From contig CM043942.1 in NCBI GenBank assembly GCA_014529385.2, positions 104,918,141-104,982,140 on the forward strand: a DNA stretch of 64,000 nt, written 5' to 3'. This document shows positions 12,562 to 24,853 of the stretch, piece by piece. Positions within the stretch are counted from its first letter, which is position 1. Each line of letters begins with the position of its first letter. Both the position numbers and the translations under genes were made by a program. This DNA is from Adiantum capillus-veneris. Its lineage: Eukaryota; Streptophyta; Polypodiopsida; Polypodiales; Pteridaceae. Below the pieces are notes generated by a model. It saw only the letters and a program-made list of their open reading frames with translations, had not been told where the DNA came from and searched no databases.

Positions 12562-13214
12562 CTAAAGAGCCTCCACTCGCTCTCTAAGCGTAGAGTCCAG
12601 CAAGACCCTCTCAAGGATGCGTAGCATCGTGCTCCCCCTCCTCTGCCTGTCAGTCACTGTGAAGATCACTGGTGCATGGTCCGAAAAGGAAGTCCCTGCC
12701 AGAATGCCAACTGTCCCACCCAAGTCACAGAAGTGGTTACTAGTGTAGAAGTGATCTATCCGCAATAGATTCACTCCTCCCACTCTGTGGTCTGAACGAG
12801 AGAAGGCCAGTCTGTCTTGTCTGGGGGCCTCACAAAGCTAGAATGCTGCCACACATCCGAAACCCTCAGAGTCATACAAAACCTCTCCCAAGTTGTCAGC
12901 TCAATTCCATGCACAGTAGCATGGCTACCACCAATCTTGTCAGAGGGGTCCTCCAACATGTTGAAGTCATGCCCTATGCACCATTGCTTTGCTTGCGGTA
13001 GAACAATCTGTGACCAAACTCTGCTCGTGCACTCGCCACATTGGGCACATAGATGTTCAAGAAGCCCACTAGACAACCCTGAACCTACATAGTGATCCAC
13101 TAAGCCTTGCCTGGCACAATAATCTGTCTGCCCACAATGGCCTACTACAAATAATTCGCAATAGTCATACATACCCCGCCCTGGATGCCTCCAGGTCCAA
13201 AAACAGCTGACCAA
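12562..13214 (-). pseudogene. L1-type LINE endonuclease fragment
   Basis: Two frames joined near 12780. Recognisable EEP endonuclease pieces are WCIGHDFNMLEDPSDKIGG (the GDFN motif, Asp kept, Gly-His for Gly), WPSLVQTTEWEE running on with RIDHFYTSNHF (the usual RIDRFL-type strand), and GTSFSDHAPVIFTV (the SDH catalytic end). It nicks the target DNA in active elements. The N-terminal part with the catalytic Asn/Glu is not clearly present. Confidence 0.8.
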
Positions 13215-13260
13215 AAAGTATCATATCGTCCACGCAAAAGCTGACCACAATGTCTATGTT

Positions 13261-14169
13261 CTTGTTGATGGCCAAAGTAGGTACTATTGGTAAAGTATTC
13301 ATTTTGATAACGCAAGAAAATACGTACTTAAGCTTGCACTATTGACAGTGATTTTTAACTTATAGACCCATTTAGGCAACAAATCATTCTTCTCTTTTGG
13401 CAAATGTATTAAGTCTTATCTAATTTTTTCATAGCACTCCCACTTAACCTTATCATCACATAATCACACATGGAGGGGTTTACAAAGCTACCTTTCATTG
13501 GAGGTTCACATTAATGAAGCGGTACTACATTTCACTAACAAAAAATATGAGATTTAGTACAACGTTTAGCCTATGTTATTGATAAGGAAATCTCTTCAAT
13601 TTTATAATTCCATGAATTCTTGATATATATTTTCAATCAAAATATAGAAATTTCCAATTGGTTTTTGTGTTTTCAATATGTGGAGAATTTTCTCTTCAAT
13701 ACACAAGGAAAGAGATGAACATCTTGACGAAACCTTGTATAGTGCCCAAAGGAGGCAATGCAAGGGCTCATGGCTATTGGAGCTGGAAAGGATAGCATTA
13801 AGGTGGCGGGCATTGGAGCAACGTGGTTACTCGACACGGATGAGGTAGAGAACAATGGTGATGATGACGATGAGGATTTGGAATGCAAAGAACATAGAAG
13901 TCATGAAGGGTTTGTGGCACACACATAGAGGGAGCTAGTGAATTCGAGAGTGAAGGGAGAAAGGATACGAGTGAGAGGCCTGTGGGACATAGGTGAAGAC
14001 GAGCGTTAAAGTTAGGTCTTAGTTTAGGTTTAGTTACTACTTCCAAATAAAATTTTAATTTAAGATGGGATGTGTCTATAAACAAAAGAGAGTGAATAAG
14101 AGAGAAGAAGAAAAAAAAAGTAGGAAAAGAGAGTAAGTGAGGAGAAATGAGAATGTGAGGAAAAGAGGA

Positions 14170-14204
<35 letters not shown>

Positions 14205-14467
14205 CACGAAAGAATAATATAAAACAAAAGAAATATAAAATCGTGAAGAGGGGGAGTGAGAAAAGGAGAAAGGTTGAGACGAATGAGGTAAGAGAAAAAC
14301 ATAACAATAAATAAAATAAAATAATAATAATCATTACAAGAAAATTCAAGAGGAAAAAGGATATAGGCTCATATAGAAGTCTCAACACTAAAGACCACCG
14401 GGTCCCAGGATCAAGAATTGGCAATCAGGGCGTGGAATTCAAAATCAGCCTGCATCGTGAGACGGTG
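13261..14467. other. AT-rich intergenic stretch with a 30-bp poly-G run
   Basis: No gene seen. A pure G run lies at 14173-14202. The ORF read through the opposite strand of that run (Pro-rich, then Phe/Leu-rich) is compositional and is rejected. Confidence 0.6.
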
Positions 14468-14476
14468 GTCTCCTTG

Positions 14477-14505
14477 CCTCGTCTATATGTTACATATAGA
14501 CGAGG
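14477..14505. repeat. Terminal palindrome, extra copy of the element end
   Basis: A 29-bp perfect palindrome (14-bp arms CCTCGTCTATATGT around one T). It equals the outer 14 bp of the TIR in both orientations and is followed by GTCTC, then the full TIR from 14511. Confidence 0.9.
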
Positions 14506-14510
14506 GTCTC

Positions 14511-14565
14511 CCTCGTCTATATGTAACATGGGGTTTAACTCAAGGGATCAAAGGTGGGAGTGAAA
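14511..14565 (+). repeat. Left terminal inverted repeat (55 bp)
   Basis: Starts CCTCGTCTATATGTAACA and ends GGTGGGAGTGAAA. Its reverse complement is found at 19588-19642 with 52 of 55 positions matching (all three differences are transitions). Confidence 0.9.
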
Positions 14566-14604
14566 AGTAGGATCAAGATTCAATGAGGACCGCGGATTTT
14601 TTCG

Positions 14605-14860
14605 GCGCCGTGCAATTGTAATCTCAACACAAAAAGTAATCTCGGCACAGTCATAACTTTCGGCGGCATGGCACGGTGCCTTTTATTTGTGCATTGAAGT
14701 CAAGCTTAAAGTAGATTCTTTCATTTATGACTCTTGCAAGTATGCTCAGCATTCACTCATCCTACTTTAAAGAGTCTAACTTTCGACCCACATCAAAGTA
14801 ATGCAAAAACCCACTCTGTATGTAATCTTGGCACACTGTGTGTAATCTCGACACTCGCAA
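14605..14860 (+). repeat. Left subterminal repeats (TAATCTYRRCACA family)
   Basis: Copies of a short motif: GTAATCTCAACACA and AGTAATCTCGGCACA near 14620-14650, and GTAATCTTGGCACA and GTAATCTCGACACT near 14820-14855. The same motif recurs near the right end. Clustered subterminal motifs are typical transposase-binding sites in TIR elements; binding here is inferred. Confidence 0.7.
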
Positions 14861-14981
14861 AAAAAAAAACTACTCTCTTTCTACCCCTCTCTCGCACACG
14901 TGCTTGCACACTCACACAGTAACATTCACACTCACGGACGCAAAGAAGTGTGCTTTTTCATCCAATCACCCTCATTCACGG

Positions 14982-14985
<4 letters not shown>

Positions 14986-15050
<65 letters not shown>
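14986..15050. repeat. (GA)n microsatellite inside the TIR element
   Basis: About 65 bp of GA dinucleotides. Confidence 0.97.
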
Positions 15051-15052
<2 letters not shown>

Positions 15053-15111
15053 CCATGCACATGTAAAAAGTGGTTGTCTCTCCACGACCACCTTTCTCCA
15101 AAAATCTTTAT

Positions 15112-15124
15112 AGCTCTGATACCA
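15112..15124 (-). other. Plant LTR-retrotransposon primer-binding-site-like 13-mer
   Basis: Reads TGGTATCAGAGCT on the minus strand, one base off the site complementary to initiator tRNA-Met. No LTR pair or retroelement ORF was found near it, so it may be a solo relic or chance. Confidence 0.35.
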
Positions 15125-15129
15125 CTGAG

Positions 15130-18100
15130 AAGATAGGGGACCAAGCATGATATTCTCCACCCTCATCATCTTCTTATAAGCATCCTAACCTATCTTTATG
15201 AACTCCTAAGCCATCCTTAGCCAGTCGTGCCTAGGGACGGTCCCCCCCTTGGTCCTACCCTTGTTCTGACACCTTGCTAATTATAAAGCCTTGAGCATCA
15301 TCTTAGTAAGATTAAGAGGACACATCTTTGTCAAGTGGTCTACCTTGAATTTTGATTGCAATTTGAAGCAAGAGACCAACCATAAAAATCCATAGAATTT
15401 CTCTCCCATATTAGGGATCTCTAAGCAATGCAAGAGTCCAACCCACCTTATGAAACTTTGCCTTTGTTGCTCGACACTTTCAAAAACACATATTCTAATG
15501 CAAAACTTGCCTATAGAATTGGCTTCTAATGGTGCATGTCTTCTAATACCAAATGATCTACACTTGGGCTATTGTGACTCAAAAAGAATCTAGCACTTAG
15601 TCTATGTACGAGAGTCCACATACTCTCCCCTTGTGAAGCAAGTACCCATCTTTGATAGAAAAAAACTCATAACTACAATTCATCACTCAATAAAGTGGAG
15701 CTACCTGTGGAGTCATCTATAACACTCTCTCTAGTGTACGAGAGATCTTACATTCTTACACGAATATGCACCTTATCATATGACTAATCATGCTCACAAG
15801 TATCGCAAATATATGCCAAAATTGACTCATAATCTCTGTAAAAAAGAGCATGGATTTCTAGCATGCAACTTAATGCATCAGGTACAACCTTGTACCATCC
15901 CTTTCACTACCATTGTCCATAGTTATATTCTTGTAGGTTTGATGTCAATCTAGCCTTGCAACCCTTGAAATCAATTTGAGTAGTGAACTACTTAGCACTC
16001 TCAGGGTGAAACTCTATCTCAACTTTGCAACACACAAATAATGTAGCTATGGCATAATTCTCGTTCATAAGTAAATTAGTTTTGAAATGTCAAAACCGAT
16101 CTTTGCTTCATGTTCGATTGTTTTTTAGAGGTATAGGACTTTGATTGTTGTGGCTTTCTTCTAGCTTGACTAGACTATCTTCTTTCTTGATTTGTGCTTT
16201 CATGGTGCGATGTCTATCCTTGGCATCTCTACATAGCATATAGGGTTGTGTCTTGTCACCTTTGGCCTTCATGGTAGCTTTGCTCCTACAAGTGTTGAGA
16301 ACCAATCCATCCCATGTGCTTGTTTGTTCATCTACCTTGGATCTTCAAGCCAGCTACGTCATTGACTCCGAAATAATTGCTTGGGGCAAGCGCTTTCTTG
16401 GTCTTATATATACACGAGGATGCACAGATGGATAGAATGAGTCAAGCATGCAGTAATCAAGATAGGAACACTCACATCATGCACTGACTAAACCATGCAA
16501 ATCCTTGTATATTAATATTTAATCAATTTTTACCCTAAGCCCTTGAAAGTGTTATAAGATTTGATGGTACCTTAAATAGGTTTCTATTGCCAACTTAGTA
16601 TTATTGTGCTCCCCTAGTATTGATGAGAGGGCGTATTTCATGAGAAATCACGACAAAGTTACAAGGATATTTTCCTTACGATGTCACTTATTATCATGAG
16701 CACAACACAATGCCTTTATCAATGCACATACCCCTTTGTTGAATGCACCATCCTTTATCTTCATACTCTCAAATAGAAATCAACTAAAGCAATTGCAAAT
16801 GTCATTAGTCCTATGTAGGTATTGCACAAGTCTAGCAACTCTATTATATATTCACATAAGGAGTTTTCAAAGGAGCTTGAGCCTGCTCAAGCATTATTTG
16901 GCCTACCTTTGAAAGAATTTAGATAAGTAATTGCCATTGAATAACAATTTTATACTTCATTTCTTTTGTTGCTATTAGTTGTACTTATGTTGTCGATTGG
17001 ACATGTTTCCTTTAAAGGGTTTTTGTTTTGGACATCGTAATAATACGAAAAAAATATCTTACCAAAGTCCCTTAAAGGCATACAAGTGACTTTTTGCTAG
17101 CAAGGCTAATGTTATTGTACCTTTCTTGTTAGATGTCCTTTTAAGGAGGCCATTGCTTCTTATCTAGTCGCAATGTGGTCCATCACGTTGCTCCAAGGTT
17201 TACTTCACCATACTTAGCTAATAAATTGATAGATACTAAAGTGGAAAGGTCAAAATATCTTTGATTGTGAGGAGATTGTTAGTTCAATATTTGCCATAAG
17301 TTAAAGATATTTTCAAGATAGGAGTCTCGATCATGTGCATGATAATGTGTATATTCCTAGAAAGAAACCATACAAACATCACTAATGTGATTCATTTATT
17401 TAGTCACTGTACGTGGCAAAGAGTTTGCTTCAATCAAATTAGAGAGTGATTTGAAGATGTATTTGGTATCTAAGTGCACTCCAATGCAACCTACACAACG
17501 TCAAAGGTAGCATAGTAGAGGCATAACTTACTCAAAAACGAATGCACAAGTGCTATGAAAGGTGTTGGGTTCAACCTCTCACCTCAGACCCATTGCATTA
17601 AAAAGGCGTTACAAAGCAAACAATGGTTCAAGGTTTGGTGTTGATAAACATATATACATATCTAATTTTGTGCTTTCCATTGCTCACATATGGCATGCTG
17701 ATGAAAATCACTTGTTTACTAAATAAGCCTTATTGGTGACCAGTTCTGCAGCTTTCAGAACAAGGCCTTGTCCAAAATTTGGTTAAGGAATGCAGCCTTT
17801 GGTGCAAAATCTGTATATCAGCTGTAGTATGGAATGCTAATTTTCTCCAACTCTAGCCACCACAAAAGCCAGAGCCTACGGTGCTATCCCGACTTCGTGA
17901 AAGAGGTGCTGTTTCCATGAGACATGTTGCTCAAGCAATGCTATACATATTGATTCCACAGCGTCATGAAGCTGCCACTTAGAGATGCTATTTCCTTTTC
18001 TTCCCAAGCAATGGTGCACAATGCGCGATTAGCAAACGGCATGTGCTGTGACATGCAGATTCTAGGGAGCCGAGGTGATTGAATAGTACAGAAGCTCATT

Positions 18101-18770
18101 CTAGATGTCCGCAACCCCCGGTAACCACCAATGGCTGCAATCTTGCTACCGCACATTCAGTTGTTGAGGATGGCAATAGACACTCAGATGTGCATCCTTT
18201 CTATATGCGGAGAGCTTCATAATGTCGAGCACATGAACATGTACTTTTATCATTCCCAGGACTTCTTCTAGAGCTCGCATCTCATTTGGATATGTGGGCA
18301 GATCAGACTTGTCGTTTGCTGGCTCTGTCTTGTCTTCACAATGCCCGCCTGAATTCCATCGCCCTCCCCTAGAAGCAGGAAAGAAGATTAAGCCATCTTA
18401 AATAGAAATGATTAAGATGGTTTTTTGCACCTATCAGAAGTCACACTGCAAAATAGCTAGTGCAATCCCTGTCCTTTACCTGAAATGCTATGGAGAGTAT
18501 GTCCGAAAAAAGACACGTGTTTCATGTGGATCTACATGCCTATCGACCCATTGAGCCCATGTACAAAGAGCTTGTTTGTAAGCAATCATCACGTCAAGCT
18601 GGGTGTGGACCTTGTCACCTTCTTGAAAACGATTCTCTCTGTTTTGCAAAAACTCAATTCAGTCGAGAAACCTTCACAATGCCATTCTCTCTCAAAAACA
18701 CCCACGATGCCCTCAAAAAAAGATGAGCACCCCATTCTCAACCTAACACAGCAGCTCGCTGGAGATTGTG
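15130..18770. other. Interior of the TIR element without recognisable genes
   Basis: AT-rich; only short ORFs in all frames and no domain signal. If a transposase was ever here it is not recognisable. Confidence 0.5.
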
Positions 18771-18774
18771 TCAA

Positions 18775-19345
18775 TAATGTAATCTCGGCAGTATGCGCAG
18801 TAAACTCAGCACATCAGAGACCACATACCTGCTCAAACACCTGCATGCTGCACATTGTACCTGCTATAACATCCCTGCAATGCTGAAATCGGACATGTCT
18901 GTGCAGTAAACTCAGCACATCAGAGAATCAATAACTGCTCGAACACCTCCCCGTGATGCTCTGTACCTGCTATAATACCCCTGCCTTGCGTAGTAATCTC
19001 GACACAGATAACCTGCCTGCGGAGTAATCTCAACACAGATAACCCGCCTGTGCAGTAATCTCGACACAGATAACCATAGAAAAGCCCTAAACCTGCATGA
19101 CTGTGTGTGAGTTGAGGCAAGATCTCTGCCTTGCTAAAAACTGACATGCCAAAAAGTAATCGAAGGAGGCAAACCCAGACAAGCTCACCATGCCAATGCT
19201 GAAAGCTTGATGGGAGGTTGAGCATACTTCCTAAACCTGCTTCAGCATGCGAAACCAGCCCCTGGGCGCCATTGCAATTGTGTGGCCTCCCCTTGTGATT
19301 GACTCTGAAGGTGCTGTCTCTGCGCAGTAATCTCAACACAGCTCG
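18775..19345 (+). repeat. Right subterminal repeats (AGTAATCTCRACACA family)
   Basis: AGTAATCTCGACACAGATAACC and variants occur about 33 bp apart near 18990, 19023 and 19054. Single copies lie near 18778 and 19326, and the related CAGTAAACTCAGCACATCAGAG occurs twice (about 18798 and 18906). They share orientation with the left-end copies on the plus strand. Confidence 0.8.
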
Positions 19346-19587
19346 AACACCTGTCGAGACTGTGTGTAATTTGCTAGTGCTGTGCATGGACCAGTTGGAG
19401 TCAAGGCGCACTCTGACACACACAGGTCTCTTGGAGCTGTGCCACTTTCTCTTCCTGCACAGGGTCCCTGCCTCGCGTCGCTTTCGCTAGTACAAGCCTT
19501 TTTCGACGTCAATAATTAACCTGCGCAGAGCCTTCCCTTTTCGCCTGCACCCAATATTTGATAGGCCTTAAAAAAATCAACGGCTGA

Positions 19588-19642
19588 TTTCACTCCCACC
19601 TTTGATCCCTTGAGTTGGACCCCGTGTTACATATAGACGAGG
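19588..19642 (-). repeat. Right terminal inverted repeat (55 bp)
   Basis: Inverted partner of 14511-14565. The 9 bases that follow (GTCTCCTTG) repeat the 9 bases before 14477. Confidence 0.9.
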
Positions 19643-19699
19643 GTCTCCTTGTTTGTGTTCATCATATAATGGTATGTTTTGCCTTGGATGCCATCAAAA

Positions 19700-19775
19700 G
19701 CTACCCGCCCACGTGGTTAGGGCATCTGCCTATCTCATCGGGTAGGTCGTGGGTTTGATGCACCTTGCGCGAGTA
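19700..19775 (+). ncRNA. tRNA-like module, possible SINE head
   Basis: GTGGTTAGGGCATCTGCC resembles a tRNA D-arm/A-box and GTCGTGGGTTTGATGC resembles a T-arm/B-box. They are spaced as in a tRNA, but the acceptor stem does not pair, so it is not a functional tRNA. A second module with the same two blocks is at about 23970. It lies 50 bp outside the right end of the TIR element. Confidence 0.4.
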
Positions 19776-19901
19776 TTGATCACGACTTTTTTTTCGTCCA
19801 TCCATCCCCCTCGAGATTCCTGCGCGCGGCCCACAACCATTGATCCCACCACTCCGGCGTCATTAAGACCTCGTGTGATTTAGTGTGGAGGATAGAGAAG
19901 G

Positions 19902-19904
<3 letters not shown>

Positions 19905-19995
<91 letters not shown>
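19905..19995. repeat. (GT)n followed by (GA)n
   Basis: A compound microsatellite, about 28 bp GT then about 60 bp GA. Confidence 0.97.
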
Positions 19996-19999
<4 letters not shown>

Positions 20000-21983
20000 T
20001 GTGTACAAGCATAGCTAGGGCAAGTTAGCATGTGTACACCCGCGGACAAGAATGGATCTAAATGGATGCTGAGTTAGCCACACTACTTTTTTTTGGTGAG
20101 AATGTTGCTTGCCCTAAAACTAGTCCGTTTGGCTCTAATATTGCTCAAAACATAAGAAAAACTCCATCGACGCAAGCCACGAGTCCCTCAAAGCTGTGTG
20201 TGTGTTACTCTAAGGTACATCCATGTCTTCAACACATGGAAGCCATTGGATTTTGTACAAGAGGTAGTAGAATATGACATCATTACACAAGCGTAGATCA
20301 TAGTTTGTGTGCGTTGAGGTAGCCTATAGGCAAACATGACAGATACATCAAAAGATAGCTATGATTTTGTATACATAAGCGGTCAGTCAAGAAGATGTTG
20401 CACCTTGAAAGCTACTCATGATAAAAATTGACTTCAACTCACTACCTGCCACTAATATGTTATTATAGCTTGACCATATGATAAACGAGTTTTCAAATTA
20501 CCCGATATGTCCTAAAACAATATATGATCTAATGCCATGGAAGTACTTGTACACGCAAGAGACTCCATGCTAAAAAGAACCTCTTGGTCCTATTCCTATG
20601 CCTTTTCACTAACACCCACACTAATATCAATCGTACTAGACTTGTAAAAGAGGTGTATAAAAATAGAATTGACGTACCCCAAGAGGGTGATTGTGAATGG
20701 CGATTGACCCCAACATATTTTTGTGTGTTCCTTGTAGGTATGGGAGTGACATATGAAGAGTGTGTTTGCATCCCTTTTGTTACGACACCTAGATTAAAAA
20801 ATGAGTAGTCTATATTTGCGAGTAATGTGTTGTTCTATCAGCATACTCAGTGTGTGTGTGTGTGTGTGTGTGTGCACGTGCGCACACGCTTGCGCATGTG
20901 TGGCCTTCCCCCATCCTTGAGGAGAGGCCCACAATGGAGAATAGGCCACCAATTAGACTTGTCCCCCACTAGTCAATGTAATACACATTATCACATGGTA
21001 TTTTCATGGATTTACTACCTTACAATTGGAATTTATTATTAGTCAAATAAAAAATCCAATAAATTGTACTTAAATAGTATGGTAATTTTTGAAAGGAAGC
21101 TTCATATTGGCAATGTCAAGTAATTGTGGGATAGAGGTGGTCATTTGTTTCTAATGATGTTCTTTGCTAGACCTCCATGGCGTCCATAATTTTGGAGGCT
21201 AATATGCCGCAATATCATTTAATCCTATACAAATACCTCATATGGACATAATTAGGGAATCTATATGCACACTTTCATTGGTATTTCATAGCAATGGTTG
21301 TTTGCAACAAATTATGGAGTATAAATTATGAGATATCTATGAGTTTGAACCTTAAAAAATTTGTTTTAGTTTAATGGTTGGGTATCGGCATATACATACA
21401 TTATAGACCTTAAGTTTTGTCCATAACCTCATCATGTTAATGAAAGAGGATTTGAAAGACCAGATATTCCTCTTTCTGAGCGTTTTCAAGGTTTGGATTT
21501 TTTAATTATAACAAAAAACTAGTATAAGATTTAAGTTTTGAAGCTCTACTTCTTGTTATAATAATTTTTTTCCTATCTATAAATCTTGAAATCTATGCAA
21601 AATATTATCTTGAGGAGGTTATATTCAAATGATGGAAATCTTGTTAAAACTACGGAAAATTTCTATGATTAAATGAATAGATGCTTCAATTATCTTCTTG
21701 CTAAGGAATTTGATATGAATTTGTTAATAATAAATTTGAAAGATATTATCAATTTCATAACAAACATCCTCGTATGAAAAAACAATATTATAGTTCGTGC
21801 AATTTTGCAAACGAGAAACATTTATAATTTTAGTTTGTATAAATAAGTGAGAGGGCTCCTCTCTTGCCATTTTCTACCCCAAGCACCTATCTGAGCCAAT
21901 AACTTTGGCTTGAATCTTTACGCATGCCAGTCAATCCCTTCGAAGTTGAGCATAGAAACTTGGAATATTGTGGTCCATAAAGA

Positions 21984-22046
<63 letters not shown>

Positions 22047-23860
22047 GGTCCCTTTCATCCAAAAGTGGACTTTATTTCAAGGTTAATCTTCGATATATAA
22101 AAAGTAAGAATTTCAACAGGCACAATTTTAAAAAAATAATATAGTTCACCAAACGTGGCTTGCATAACCATCAAATAGTATCACCTTAAGTAGTGGAGCG
22201 GTAGATCTAGTATGTATGCCGCATAAAGCAACGAAAATTTAGATGGAGTATTTTTTTGATGTGGTTGTTAATCAAATTCACAAGTGTTGCATATACAACC
22301 TACACGACTGTCTATATTTGATTCTAGTCACAAAGAATTTTTTTTCCCACATGAAAGTTGCAGAAAATATCAAGCATATATATAACTAGTTACCATGGAT
22401 TATTGCATGTATCTTGCTTTTTTTTTTCTTAGACTAGGGTACAAGTTTTAGTGAAACATGAACTATTGTTTTGCGCAGGTGCTTTTCATGAGTGTAGTTA
22501 CTATTGAGGTTGTGTACAAAAGTGAGCACTGATTGACGGATTATAATTATTTTTATGAGTGCTTTGGCTAACATTTTATAAGTTTGCAAAAGCATTTCTT
22601 GGCATCTTTTTTAGATTTTATGTTTTATTTAGATTCGTGAAAAAAGAACATGAAAGTGTCCTTGTTGTACCAAACTAGTGCTATTTAGGGAAATTTTGGA
22701 TTTTCAAAGGAGCTTTATTATAATGGTTGACTTTAGAACTCTCTCATGTCCAAAGTGGGCAACCCCATGACGTCCATGAAGGCTTCATAAAAAACCCTGT
22801 CAAATGACATACTATTGAAAGATCTTAAAAATCAGGTTCTAGATCCATGAACTTTGACAAATTTTGAGTTGATGTATAGAAGTTGTGGCCTCTTCACTAA
22901 ATGATTTGTGAGAAGATGCCACCTCTAAAATGGAGTTGTCACATCATGAAAAGAAATCTTCTAGAATATGAGAAATCTCGGCATGCCATGATCAATAAAA
23001 AGATCTCAAAGAGTACAATCTAATTCCCAAAATTTCAAATAGCCCCTTTGAGAGTCTAAATTTCTCCTAATGTATAAGACCCTTGCTATACATGCATCCC
23101 TAGGGATAGTTGCTCCCTATCCTCCTAGGATAGGCCCTAGCCCCTAGGCTTGTGGCCTATAGGATCCGTGCCTAGGCTTAGCCACCATATGCGAGATCAT
23201 AGGATTGTGTCCTAACACCATTTGTAGTGAATTTATTGTGTTCCAATGCCCATTATCAAGCTGCTTACATAGATAGGCAACACAAGCTTTATAAGACCTC
23301 TATACAAATCGATAGTTCCTCTCTTGCCTCTTTAGTGGTCTTACATGACACAATATATTCAACCATATCAAGTTGGATAAACCACAATTGAAGCATGAAC
23401 ATATATAGCTCTTCCATCCCATCAAAAGTTGTAAGACTCGAGAAAAAATGGTCACATATGATATGAAATTGTTATGAACAAGTGTGATCACATAGTAGTA
23501 GTGGCATCAACTTGGCAAGACAATACAACATAGAATTAGACAAAGATAGCTCTGAGCAAGAGCTATCTGGGGACGAGTAGGTGTTGATTAGATTTAGGGA
23601 CTTCATGTTGCCTTTCTCACAAGAGTCACAAGGTCTATGTAGTATATATAGCTAACTAGCATGGATTATACACGTGATGCCTAAACAATTCAATATAATG
23701 CCACTATTTTGTTGAATAGAATCCATATACACTATATTTTTCTCTTATAGATGAAAGTGCATGCGTGCCATTCCTCAACTATATCTCACACAATCATGGG
23801 AGATGGGATCAAAGGCCCCCATCAATCTAGGGCTCGGACATTAAGCGGGCGCTATAGATC
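20000..23860. other. AT-rich intergenic stretch
   Basis: No gene recognised on either strand. Simple repeats: (TG)n at 20851-20873, and (AT)n followed by (AG)n at 21986-22047. The short ORFs are unsupported. Confidence 0.5.
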
Positions 23861-23864
23861 TTGT

Positions 23865-24085
23865 CGTGAAAGTAAACTCGGGTATAGAAGTATCCGAGTT
23901 TATTTCCCCACATTGCAATATGTTTGGACGCTAAAACTTGATGAAGATGTCTACATTCCATGTCCAATATGCACGGGCAATGTGGTTAGGGCACATGGTT
24001 CTCACCGCAGCTTGTGGGTTGAATCCTCGTAGGTGGGGAAACGGAGGTGAAGTTAAACTTGGGTACCCAAGTTTACTTTGTTGGA
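23865..24085. mobile_element. Possible small SINE/MITE-like unit with hairpin ends and tRNA-like core
   Basis: At about 23873-23905 a hairpin (AAACTCGGGTA / TATCCGAGTTT) and at about 24052-24073 a perfect inverted repeat (AAACTTGGGTACCCAAGTTT) flank a tRNA-like block at 23970-24035 (TGTGGTTAGGGCAC, then GTGGGTTGAATCC). The blocks resemble those at 19700-19775. The boundaries are uncertain and no target duplication was confirmed. Confidence 0.35.
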
Positions 24086-24853
24086 TGGTATCCCATCCCC
24101 TCACTGCTCTTTAATGCTTACTGGTAACGAGCTAAATTAGCCAAAATTTCATGGGATGTGGATGTTGCACTATGCTTCAGCTGAAGCTCTAGTATATTGT
24201 GGGGCTCATTAGTGCTATGTACTTGTGTTTGATCCAGGAGATTCTGGGGATCTTGAAAAGCAGGTCCAATATGGATGGGTGCATGCTCATGTGAATATTA
24301 TGTTGCTCCAATGTTTGGGAAATTCCTTCTTATTCCATTTGATCTAGTAGGGTATCATGCTGACTATGGCTCGGAGCAAGGCATTTCTATGTGGCATGAC
24401 ACTCGGGATTCATTGGGTTATGTTCTGGTATTACTTTGAGGTTCCCATTATTGTAGCCAAAAATCTCATAAAGCATCAACTGTATACAATGCCATTTTGA
24501 AAGCTTCCCATGTTGCTAACTTGCATGCAATCCATGGTGATAGAATACTGGTACACGTTTTTGCAAGGGAGAAGGTGTGCCTTTGGGGAAGGGGTGGTTT
24601 CATGAGAATTTAAACCACATACATACAAAGGTTGAAAAAAGAATGAATATTTGAAGGATCTTTGTAAATTACAATACTTATATTTCTAGATAGAGAGCCA
24701 TGGTGTTCTTTATGCACCCATGTCTTTTGAAGCAACAGTTATTTCCTTTCTCCTAGGGTTCTCATTGATGTCTTGAAGAGTTTGATGGTAAAACTTACAA
24801 AAGAAGAACTGTTCTCTTCCCTGAAGAGTGTGCCTTAATGTGCAATAGTGATC

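Larger units (their letters stand above)
11330..13260 (-). mobile_element. Degenerate L1-type LINE, internal fragment (endonuclease to RT)
   Basis: Minus-strand remains of a plant L1-like LINE, a different family from copies 1 and 2. From high to low coordinates: endonuclease (13214-12562), linker (12405-11859, several frames), RT fingers and palm (11874 to about 11340). The RT stops just after QGCPLAPFLFLFY, before the catalytic YxDD, so both ends are missing. Several stops and frameshifts make it a relic. Confidence 0.85.
14477..19642. mobile_element. 5.17-kb TIR element, MULE-like by its 9-bp target duplication, no transposase seen
   Basis: Bounded by 55-bp inverted repeats (14511-14565 and 19588-19642, three mismatches) and by a perfect 9-bp direct repeat GTCTCCTTG (14468-14476 and 19643-19651). 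A 9-bp duplication is typical of Mutator-like elements. Both ends carry several copies of a GTAATCTCRRCACA-type motif. The interior holds no ORF with a transposase domain, a (GA)n tract, and a plant tRNA-Met PBS-like site. I read it as a non-autonomous element. The left end is unusual: an extra terminal copy forms a palindrome at 14477-14505. Confidence 0.8.

Noticed and set aside
13798-14424. 208-codon minus-strand ORF, Phe/Leu and Pro-rich
   Set aside because: Driven by the poly-G run and A/T-rich purine tracts; no signal peptide plus domain pattern that would support a protein.
19700-19775. Functional tRNA gene
   Set aside because: Box-like blocks are present, but the acceptor and anticodon stems do not pair properly.
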